Shown here: positions 1 through 5,482 of the stretch, piece by piece
How the letters are laid out: each line of letters begins with the position of its first letter
Position numbering within the stretch: the stretch's first letter is position 1
NCBI GenBank assembly: GCA_937921835.1
Contig: CAKZVG010000470.1
Coordinates: forward strand, 1 to 8,720
Direction of reading: 5' to 3'
From: an uncultured Bryobacteraceae bacterium
GTDB taxonomy: Bacteria; Acidobacteriota; Terriglobia; Bryobacterales; Bryobacteraceae
Length of the DNA stretch: 8,720 nucleotides
The notes under the pieces: generated by a model
The model's input: only the letters and a program-made list of their open reading frames with translations
Told to the model about the DNA's origin: nothing
Database searches by the model: none
Translations under genes and position numbers: made by a program

Positions 1-456
1 AAGGTCCACGTGGACCAGGTGGACACGGATAAACCGGGACTGCTGCTGGCGGACGTTGGCCAGGGAAGGATGGCTTACCTGCCCTGGGACGTGGGGGGAC
101 TCTACTATCGCCATAGCTCGGATGCGCACCGCGCCCTGGTGGCGGACCTCATCAACCACCTGCTTCCCGGCGGGAGGCAGCTCCGGACCAACGCTCATCC
201 CCTGGTGGAAATCGCCGTCATGCGCCAGCCCGCGCGCGGCCGGACGCTGGTGCACTTCATCAATCTCAGCGGCCATTCGCAGACCGCCTATTTCGAACCG
301 CTGCCGCTGCGCGCGATCGAGGTGGAACTGGCCGGCCGCTACCGCTCAGCCCGTTCGGCGAAGCTGGAGAAGGCCCTGCCGCTCACGCCGTCGGCGGGCG
401 CGGTGAAGTTCACGCTGCCGGTACTGGCCGGCTACGACGTCGTGATTCTCGAATAG
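1..456 (+). CDS. C-terminal fragment of a glycoside-hydrolase-like protein (beta-galactosidase trimerisation-type C-terminus), 5' end outside window
   Basis: The reading frame is open from base 1 and ends at TAG 454-456, so only the last 151 residues are visible and the true start lies upstream. The fragment reads as an end-domain. A stretch near residues 14-38 (LLLADVGQGRMAYLPWDVGG) resembles the 'rvvYlPwdi' strand in the Rossmann-like trimerisation domain of GH42-like and related putative glycosidases. A helix (HRALVADLINHLL) follows, and then a beta-rich domain with the 'vHfiNLsg' motif and a final strand 'LAGYDVVILE', which in such proteins closes the C-terminal beta-sandwich. No catalytic residues are in view, so the family and substrate cannot be assigned. 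The assignment rests on motif resemblance recalled from family knowledge. Forty bases separate it from the sigma gene, and a separate promoter candidate lies in that gap, so it is probably not part of the sigma operon. Confidence 0.55.
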   Translation, partial: KVHVDQVDTDKPGLLLADVGQGRMAYLPWDVGGLYYRHSSDAHRALVADLINHLLPGGRQLRTNAHPLVEIAVMRQPARGRTLVHFINLSGHSQTAYFEPLPLRAIEVELAGRYRSARSAKLEKALPLTPSAGAVKFTLPVLAGYDVVILE

Positions 457-483
457 GGAACCGGAGCGGGCGGCGCGGCGTCT
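457..483 (+). promoter_or_regulatory. Candidate ECF-sigma-type promoter in front of the sigma factor gene
   Basis: The gap between the upstream stop codon and the sigma gene contains GGAACC (457-462) and CGTCT (479-483), separated by 16 bases. Promoters of many ECF sigma factors have a GGAAC-type -35 element and a CGTC/TCT-type -10 element at this spacing, and ECF genes commonly drive themselves. Transcription would start near 489-491, only a few bases before the GTG start at 497. That would give an almost leaderless mRNA, which agrees with the absence of a good Shine-Dalgarno sequence there. The motifs are short and the background is GC-rich, so chance is possible. Confidence 0.35.
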
Positions 484-496
484 GCTTGAAGCGCAA

Positions 497-997
497 GTGG
501 AACGCGAGGAAATCCTGGCCAGGCTGCGCGAAAGGATTGTCGCTTTCGCGGCATCCCGTATTGGGAGGGACGCCGCGGAGGACTTGGCGCAGGACGCGCT
601 GCTGTTGATCGAAGAGAAATATCCGGGCGTCGAGGCGCTCGAGGAACTCCTGCCGCTGGCGTTTCAAATCCTGCGATTCAAGATGGTGGCGCTGCGGCGC
701 AAGGCGGCGCGCCGCGGCGAATACGGGCACGTTTCGGTCGATGAACTGCCGCTGGCCGATCCCGGCGTCTCGCCGCTGGAGGATCTGGAGCGGCGGAGAA
801 TGCTGGAGCGGCTGAAAGAGGCGATGGAGACGATGGGCGAACGCTGCCGGGAGATCTTCCGCCTGAAGCTCCAGGGCAAATCGTTTCTCGAGATCCAGGC
901 GATTCTCGAAGTGCGTTCGATCAACACCATCTACACCTGGGACGCGCGCTGCCGCAAGCAGTTGCTGGACCGGCTGGGAGGCCGCTGGGAGCTATGA
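497..997 (+). CDS. ECF-like RNA polymerase sigma factor (sigma-70 family)
   Basis: A 166-residue protein, close to the usual ECF length, that would direct RNA polymerase to a specific promoter set. Region 2 covers about residues 1-72. DAAEDLAQDALLL at 25-37 matches the region 2.2 core-binding helix (usual form 'AEDLvQdvfl'), followed by a basic segment RRKAARR. An acidic linker with SPLEDLERRRML leads into region 4 (about 100-160): 'lkeameTMGERCREIFRLKL' followed by a helix-turn-helix, SFLEIQAILEV...NTIYTWDARCRKQL, in the place of the usual 'SyeEIAeiLgis..TVksrl.RArkkL'. There is no SnoaL or other C-terminal extension. The start is GTG at 497; the frame is open further upstream, but no ATG/GTG/TTG precedes it and the next Met is at residue 63, inside region 2. 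No clear ribosome-binding site precedes it. The stop overlaps the next gene's start (ATGA), as is typical of sigma/anti-sigma pairs. The regulon is unknown. Confidence 0.85.
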   Translation: MEREEILARLRERIVAFAASRIGRDAAEDLAQDALLLIEEKYPGVEALEELLPLAFQILRFKMVALRRKAARRGEYGHVSVDELPLADPGVSPLEDLERRRMLERLKEAMETMGERCREIFRLKLQGKSFLEIQAILEVRSINTIYTWDARCRKQLLDRLGGRWEL

Positions 998-1989
998 CAC
1001 CGCGGGATATCGAAAAGCTCCTGGGCGGTTACGCGACGGGCACGCTGACGCCGGAGGAGCGCGCGGCGTTGTTCGCGGCGGCGCTTGAGAACCAGGCGCT
1101 GTTCGACGCGCTGGCGGACGAGGAAGCGCTGCGCGAGTTGCTGTCGGATCCGCGCTCGCGCATGGAACTGCTGGCCGCTTTGCGCGCGCCCGAGCCGGCG
1201 CCGCGCCGGAGCCTGTGGGCGTGGCTGGCCGCGCGCCCCGTCCCGGCCGCGCTCGCCGCCAGCATCCTGATTGCGGTGGTGGCGATCGGCGTGTTGCGCC
1301 AGCGCGCGGGAGAACCCCGGACGGTGGCGATGCGCGGAGTAGAGACCGGAGTGGTTCCACCCGAAGAGAGCGCGCCCGCGCCCACGCCGCGCGCCCGGCG
1401 TGCCACCGGAACACCGCCCGCACCCGCGGGCGCACCGCCCCGGACTGCCGCCAAGGCCGAACTCGCAGACGAAGCGCGCGAGCGCGATCAGCCGCCCGCG
1501 GTGGCAGCCCTGCGGGAGGAGGGGTGGGAAACGCGGGAGTCTCCCGCCGGGACCGCGGAGCGCAAGGCTGCCGCGCCGCAGCCGGCCTCGGCCAGCCGAC
1601 CGGCCGAAGCCGCGCGGCCTACATCCGCTCTCGCAGCGGCTGCCGGTTTCGAGTGGACGCTGCTTCGCGCTCACCAGGGGGGCGATTACCGCGAGACTTC
1701 CGAGCGCGAGTTCCCGGCCGGCGATGCCCTGCGCTTGCGCGTGCGCGCGCTCCGGGACGGGCGGCTCCAGTTGGCTGAGACCGAGGACCGCAGCGTTCAG
1801 CAAAAGGACTTGCGCGCCGGCGAGACCGCCGAGTTCCCCATTCCGGCCGGAGCCGGAGTGCGGCGCTACCGCCTGGCGCTCTCCGATGCGCTCCCCGACT
1901 CGAACGCCCTTCGCGCCCGGCCGCAGGTCCAGACGGCCAGGACGGGCAACGAAGTCCAGTGGGTTGAAATCGAGATTGTGTTCCGTTGA
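994..1989 (+). CDS. Single-pass membrane protein in anti-sigma position, with a periplasmic DUF4384-like C-terminal domain
   Basis: A 331-residue protein whose ATG (994) overlaps the sigma factor's stop; GGGAGG at 976-981 could serve as its ribosome-binding site. The cytoplasmic N-terminus (residues 1-65) is helical and acidic (YATGTLTPEERAALF, ENQALFDALADEEAL), like the short sigma-binding regions of acidobacterial anti-sigma-like proteins. It has no His or Cys, so it is not a zinc-binding ZAS anti-sigma domain. A hydrophobic segment at about 84-101 (AALAASILIAVVAIGVL) with basic residues on its inner side is the only membrane span. Residues 102-215 form a Pro/Ala/Arg-rich, probably disordered linker. 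Residues 216-331 form a beta-rich domain with 'FPAGDALRLRVRALRDGRLQL' and 'DLRAGETAEFPIP', resembling DUF4384-type domains ('GdrvrfrvrsnrdGyLyl'). A role as membrane-bound regulator of the adjacent sigma factor is inferred from gene order and topology; the DUF4384 match is tentative. Confidence 0.65.
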   Translation: MTPRDIEKLLGGYATGTLTPEERAALFAAALENQALFDALADEEALRELLSDPRSRMELLAALRAPEPAPRRSLWAWLAARPVPAALAASILIAVVAIGVLRQRAGEPRTVAMRGVETGVVPPEESAPAPTPRARRATGTPPAPAGAPPRTAAKAELADEARERDQPPAVAALREEGWETRESPAGTAERKAAAPQPASASRPAEAARPTSALAAAAGFEWTLLRAHQGGDYRETSEREFPAGDALRLRVRALRDGRLQLAETEDRSVQQKDLRAGETAEFPIPAGAGVRRYRLALSDALPDSNALRARPQVQTARTGNEVQWVEIEIVFR

Positions 1990-1991
1990 AA

Positions 1992-2032
1992 GGATTCCTC
2001 CCCCGGCGGCATATCGCGGGCAGGAGGAATTC
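1992..2032 (+). promoter_or_regulatory. mRNA hairpin that sequesters the Shine-Dalgarno sequence of the VIT-vWA gene
   Basis: GGATTCCTCC (1992-2001) pairs with GGAGGAATTC (2023-2032): ten consecutive pairs, nine Watson-Crick and one G-U. The stem continues inside as CCC (2002-2004) with GGG (2018-2020) and GCG (2006-2008) with CGC (2015-2017), leaving small bulges (G2005; C2021-A2022) and a six-base loop. The 3' arm contains GGAGG of the Shine-Dalgarno AGGAGG (2022-2027) and ends two bases before ATG 2034. The 5' arm begins three bases after the anti-sigma-like gene's stop (1987-1989). A ribosome terminating there would cover the 5' arm and free the site. That is the standard logic of hairpin-mediated translational coupling, but here it is inferred from base pairing only. 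No U-run follows, so it is not a terminator. Confidence 0.6.
2022..2027 (+). promoter_or_regulatory. Shine-Dalgarno AGGAGG fixing the start of the VIT-vWA gene
   Basis: AGGAGG lies six bases before ATG 2034. This is the strongest ribosome-binding site in the window, and it decides for this start over the in-frame TTG at 1986, which overlaps the preceding stop codon. Only the ATG start puts a basic-plus-hydrophobic signal peptide at the very N-terminus. Confidence 0.85.
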
Positions 2033-2033
2033 G

Positions 2034-4337
2034 ATGCGGAGATTCACCGCCTTGGGCGCCGCGTTGCTCGGCGCCGCCGTTCTCACTCCGGGACCCACCG
2101 GCGCCCGCTCCGGCGCAGATGCGGGCGCGCTCATCCGGATCGGCCGCGACGGCCGTCCGGCCGAGTCCTGTCCGCTGAAACACACCGATGTGCGCGCGCG
2201 CATTTCCGGTTTCGTGGCCCGGGTCACGGTCACACAGGAGTTCCACAACCCGTTCGGAGAGCCGATTGAAGCCGTCTACACCTTCCCCCTGCCCGAGCAA
2301 GCCGCGGTTGACGAAATGACCATGCTGGTGGGCGAGCGGACCGTGCGCGGCCTCATCAAGCGCCGCGCGGAGGCGCGCGCCATCTATGACGCCGCGCGGA
2401 ACCGCGGCCAGGCCGCGGCGCTGCTCGACCAGGAACGGCCGAATGTATTTACTCAATCGGTCGCTAACATACGGCCAGGCGACACAGTCAAAGTCACCAT
2501 CAGTTATGTTGAGACGCTGAAGTACGAGAGCGGAAGTTACGAATTTGTCTTCCCGATGGTGGTTGGCCCCCGTTACCTCCCCGCCGGTCTGCCGGACGCC
2601 AGGCGCGTCGCGCCGCCGGTGACGCCGCCCGGCACGCGCGCCGGGCACGACATCGCCGTCGAGGTGGCGCTCGACGCCGGCGTCGCCATCGGCAATCTCC
2701 AGACGCCCGCGCACGACTCCACCGTCCACCGCCCCAACGCGCACGAAGCGCTGGTGAAGCTGAAGAACGGGACTGTGATCCCCAACCGCGACTTCATTCT
2801 GCGCTATGACGTCGCCGGGCCGAAGCTCCAGGACGCCGTGCTGGCGCACCACGGGGCGCGCGGCGGATTCTTCACGCTCATCTTGCAGCCGCCCGAGCGC
2901 CTCATGGAGCATGAGATCACTCCCAAGGAAATCGTCTTCGTGCTCGATACTTCGGGCTCGATGAGCGGGTTCCCAATCGAGAAGGCCAAGGAAGCCATGC
3001 GGCTGGCGCTTGCGGGCCTGCATCCGGGCGACACGTTCAACCTGATCACCTTTTCGGGTGACACCCACATTTTGTTTCCCTCGCCCGTTCCCGCGACCCA
3101 GGAGAACCTGCGCCACGCCGGGCAGTTCCTGATGTCGCGCCGCGGCGGCGGCGGCACGGAGATGATGAAGGCGATCCGCGCCGCGCTGGCGCCTTCGGAA
3201 TCGCAAAGCCACGTCCGCGTCGTGTGCTTCATGACCGACGGCTATGTGGGCAACGACATGGAGATCCTGGGCGAGATCCGGCGCTATCCCAACGCGCGCG
3301 TCTTCGCCTTCGGGATCGGCGATTCGGTGAACCGCTTCCTGCTCGACAACATGGCCCGCGAAGGCCGCGGCGAGGTCGAGTATGTGGGCCTGCACAGCGA
3401 CGGTTCCGCCGCCGCGCGCCGCTTCCATGAGCGCATGCGTTCGCCGCTACTCACCGACATTTCGATTGACTGGGGCGGTCTGCCGGTGGCCGGCATATAC
3501 CCGGCGCGCATTCCGGACCTGTTCGCCGCCAAGCCGCTGATCGTTCACGGACGCTTCACCGCTCCCGCGCGCGGCGTCATCCGGCTGAGCGGCAAGCAGG
3601 CCGGGCGCCCCTACCGGCGCGAGATCGTGGTGGAGTTGCCCGCCAACGAAGCCCGGCATGGCGTGCTGGCGGCGCTGTGGGCGCGCGCGCGCGTGGCCGA
3701 TCTGATGAGCGAGGATTGGAAGGGCATTCAGCGCGGCGGGCCCGCGGCGGAGGTGCGTGAGGAGATCGTCAAGCTCGGACTCGAATTCCGGTTGATGACA
3801 CAATACACCTCGTTCGTGGCGGTGGAGGAAAAGATCGTCACCGAGGGCGGGCAGCCGCGCCGCGTGGAAGTCCCGCTGGAGATGCCGCACGGCGTCAGCT
3901 ACGAAGGCGTCTTCGGCGGCGAGCCGAAGATGGTCCCCATGGCATCCCCCGCCACGGGAGGACGCTTCGCCTACCAGTCCCGCGTACACCCGCTGGCGGG
4001 CAACGAACTGTCGCGGGATTCCGCCGCGCAGCCGCCGGCGGCTTTCCCCGAGCCCCGCAAAGCCGAAGTCCGGGAGACGGCATTTTCGAAGATGCATCCG
4101 GCGGTCGCCGCGCTCGCCTCGCTACAGGCGGGCCGCGAGGCCGCGGTGAGGGTTCATCTGAAAACCGCGACGGCGGAAATCCTGGCGAAGCTCGCCGGCG
4201 CGGGCCTGAGGATCGCCGCCCCCGCCCAGGCCGGCTTGCTCATAAGCGGGGTCATCGATGTTAGTAAGTTGACCGCGCTTGCCGGAATCGCCGAAGTCAC
4301 TTACATCGAGCTGGCCGGCAAGCCGCCCGCGCGCTGA
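2034..4337 (+). CDS. Secreted VIT and von Willebrand factor A domain protein with C-terminal peptidase-propeptide-like module
   Basis: A 767-residue exported protein. Residues 1-24 are a Sec signal peptide (MRRFTALGAALLGAAVL, then a polar Gly/Ala/Ser region). A VIT (vault/inter-alpha-trypsin) domain covers about 44-176, with the family signatures 'TQEFHNPFGEPIEAVYTFPLP' in pieces, RRAEARAIYDAA and NVFTQSVANIRPGD. A vWA domain covers about 298-470. Its metal-binding MIDAS site is complete: D305-x-S307-x-S309, T375 in GGGTEMM and D402 in FMTDG. This suggests cation-dependent protein or surface binding, as in inter-alpha-trypsin inhibitor heavy chains. The conserved post-vWA segment ('FRLMTQYTSFVAVEE') is present. 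A Pro-rich linker (about 620-690) precedes a last domain (about 705-760) resembling subtilase propeptide/inhibitor modules. There is no visible LPXTG, PEP-CTERM or C-terminal anchor helix, so it is probably periplasmic or secreted. It is the third gene of the sigma operon. The biological role of bacterial VIT-vWA proteins is poorly known. Confidence 0.9.
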   Translation: MRRFTALGAALLGAAVLTPGPTGARSGADAGALIRIGRDGRPAESCPLKHTDVRARISGFVARVTVTQEFHNPFGEPIEAVYTFPLPEQAAVDEMTMLVGERTVRGLIKRRAEARAIYDAARNRGQAAALLDQERPNVFTQSVANIRPGDTVKVTISYVETLKYESGSYEFVFPMVVGPRYLPAGLPDARRVAPPVTPPGTRAGHDIAVEVALDAGVAIGNLQTPAHDSTVHRPNAHEALVKLKNGTVIPNRDFILRYDVAGPKLQDAVLAHHGARGGFFTLILQPPERLMEHEITPKEIVFVLDTSGSMSGFPIEKAKEAMRLALAGLHPGDTFNLITFSGDTHILFPSPVPATQENLRHAGQFLMSRRGGGGTEMMKAIRAALAPSESQSHVRVVCFMTDGYVGNDMEILGEIRRYPNARVFAFGIGDSVNRFLLDNMAREGRGEVEYVGLHSDGSAAARRFHERMRSPLLTDISIDWGGLPVAGIYPARIPDLFAAKPLIVHGRFTAPARGVIRLSGKQAGRPYRREIVVELPANEARHGVLAALWARARVADLMSEDWKGIQRGGPAAEVREEIVKLGLEFRLMTQYTSFVAVEEKIVTEGGQPRRVEVPLEMPHGVSYEGVFGGEPKMVPMASPATGGRFAYQSRVHPLAGNELSRDSAAQPPAAFPEPRKAEVRETAFSKMHPAVAALASLQAGREAAVRVHLKTATAEILAKLAGAGLRIAAPAQAGLLISGVIDVSKLTALAGIAEVTYIELAGKPPAR
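4140..4313 (+). other. C-terminal inhibitor/propeptide-like alpha-beta module of the VIT-vWA protein
   Basis: This segment encodes about residues 703-760. The pattern is strand (VRVHLK), helix (TAEILAKLAGAG), strand (LRIAAPAQAGLLISG), helix (VSKLTALAGI) and strand (AEVTYIEL). That order, with the 'L..aGl.i....g.ll.g.i....l..La.i..V..Ie' spacing, is typical of the ferredoxin-like propeptide/inhibitor modules found before or beside subtilisin-type peptidases in bacteria. No peptidase domain is in this protein. The assignment is by pattern only. Confidence 0.45.
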
Positions 4338-4355
4338 GTCTCCTCCGTGCGCGCC

Positions 4356-4381
4356 GGGGCCGGACGGGAGCATCCGGCTCT
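4356..4381 (+). terminator. Weak hairpin after the VIT-vWA gene, possible Rho-independent-like end
   Basis: GCCGGA (4359-4364) pairs with TCCGGC (4373-4378) around an eight-base loop, and the stem can be lengthened by one G-C and two G-U pairs. No U-run follows, so it would be at best a poor intrinsic terminator or an mRNA 3'-end stabiliser. It is the only notable structure between the VIT-vWA stop and the promoter candidate of the next operon. Confidence 0.22.
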
Positions 4382-4399
4382 CCCGCTCTAGCCCCGCGT

Positions 4400-4429
4400 T
4401 TGACTCCGCGCCGCCCAGCACGGTATCAA
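4400..4429 (+). promoter_or_regulatory. Candidate sigma70-type promoter of the dehydrogenase pair
   Basis: TTGACT (4400-4405, five of six consensus bases) and TATCAA (4424-4429, four of six) are 18 bases apart in the 113-bp gap after the VIT-vWA gene. A start near 4436 would leave a leader of about 15 bases before ATG 4451. It would also put the alternative GTG at 4433 upstream of the transcript start, which supports the ATG as the real start codon. Confidence 0.4.
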
Positions 4430-4450
4430 AGGGTGAGTGCGAGCGACGAC

Positions 4451-5482
4451 ATGAAGGCCCTTCTTCTCACCCAGTACAAGGAAATGGAACTCGCCGATCT
4501 GCCGGTGCCGGAGATCGGTCCCGAGGACGTTCTGGTGCGCGTGAAGTCCTGCGGCATCTGCGGCAGTGACATCCACGGCTACGACGGCAGCACCGGACGC
4601 CGCGTCCCGCCGCTGGTGATGGGCCACGAAGCCGCCGGCGTCATCGTCAACACCGGCGCCGCCGTGACGGGATTCAAGGAGGGTGACCGCGTCACCTTCG
4701 ATTCCACCGTTTCCTGCGGACGCTGCCACTTCTGCCGGCGCGGCGAGATCAACCTGTGCGACAACCGCGAGGTGCTGGGCGTCTCCTGCGGCGACTACCG
4801 GCGCCACGGCGCCTTCGCCGAATACGTCGCGGTTCCGGCGCGCATCGTCTACAAGCTTCCCGACAGCCTGACCTTCGACCGCGCCGCGCTCATCGAAGCG
4901 GTTTCGATCGCCGTGCACGCCGTCAACCTCACGCCCCTTCCGCTGGCGGCGAGCGCCGTGGTCGTGGGCAGCGGCATGATCGGGCTGCTGGTGATCCAGG
5001 CGCTCAAGCTGGCGGGCTGCTCGCGCGTGATTGCGGTTGACATCGACGACTCGAAGCTTTCGCTGGCGCGCGGCCTGGGCGCTTGGGACACGGTCAACGC
5101 GCAGTCCGCCGACGTCCCGGCGTTCGTGCGCGAGCGCACCGAAGGACGCGGCGCCGACGCCGCCGTGGAAGTGGTGGGCGCGACGCAACCGGTCGAGACT
5201 TCGATCCTCTCCGTCCGCAAGGGCGGCAGCGTGACGCTGGTGGGCAATCTTTCGCCGCGCGTTGAGCTGCCGCTGCAATCGGTGGTGACGCGGCAGATCC
5301 GTTTGCAGGGTTCCTGCGCCTCCTGCGGCGAGTATCCGGCCTGCATCGAACTGCTCGCTTCGGGCGCCATCCAGGTGGACCCGCTGATCTCGGCCAAGGC
5401 GCCGCTCGAGGAGGGCGCCGAGTGGTTCGACCGGCTCTACAACCACGAAGTTCACGCCATGAAGGTCATCCTCAAGCCATGA
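4451..5482 (+). CDS. Zinc-dependent medium-chain alcohol/polyol dehydrogenase
   Basis: A 343-residue cytoplasmic NAD(P)-dependent oxidoreductase of the MDR superfamily, close in pattern to sorbitol, threonine and galactitol-phosphate dehydrogenases. The catalytic zinc ligands are recognisable: C37 in CGICGSD, H59-E60 in GHEAAG and E149. The structural zinc site is complete, with four Cys at 89, 92, 95 and 103 (CGRCHFCRRGEINLC). The Rossmann fold has VVGSGMIG (G173/G175/G178), and D197 at the end of the second strand favours NAD over NADP. The final segment has extra cysteines (C289, C292, C298) of unknown meaning. ATG 4451 begins the family-typical 'MKALLL' strand; longer in-frame starts (TTG 4400, GTG 4433) add residues with no homologous look. 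The stop overlaps the next gene by ATGA, so the two are probably made together. The substrate cannot be read from sequence; a sugar, polyol or sugar acid is plausible from the partner gene. Confidence 0.9.
   Translation: MKALLLTQYKEMELADLPVPEIGPEDVLVRVKSCGICGSDIHGYDGSTGRRVPPLVMGHEAAGVIVNTGAAVTGFKEGDRVTFDSTVSCGRCHFCRRGEINLCDNREVLGVSCGDYRRHGAFAEYVAVPARIVYKLPDSLTFDRAALIEAVSIAVHAVNLTPLPLAASAVVVGSGMIGLLVIQALKLAGCSRVIAVDIDDSKLSLARGLGAWDTVNAQSADVPAFVRERTEGRGADAAVEVVGATQPVETSILSVRKGGSVTLVGNLSPRVELPLQSVVTRQIRLQGSCASCGEYPACIELLASGAIQVDPLISAKAPLEEGAEWFDRLYNHEVHAMKVILKP

Noticed and set aside
1986..2033. TTG at 1986 as start of the VIT-vWA gene, giving a longer N-terminus
   Set aside because: It overlaps the preceding stop and has no ribosome-binding site of its own; ATG 2034 has AGGAGG at ideal spacing and opens directly into a signal peptide.
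1215..2269. Alternative plus-strand frames over the anti-sigma-like gene (Arg/Pro-rich products)
   Set aside because: Low-complexity Arg/Pro translations typical of shifted frames in GC-rich DNA; the 994-1989 frame has a membrane span and a folded C-terminal domain.
1866..3428. Long antisense open frame (520 codons) opposite the anti-sigma-like and VIT-vWA genes
   Set aside because: High GC removes stops from antisense frames; the translation is rich in His/Arg/Gly with no domain pattern, while the plus strand encodes clear VIT and vWA motifs.
4400..4450. Earlier in-frame starts (TTG 4400, GTG 4433) for the zinc dehydrogenase
   Set aside because: They overlap the promoter candidate, lack ribosome-binding sites and add residues unlike the family, whose members begin at the MKALLL strand encoded from 4451.
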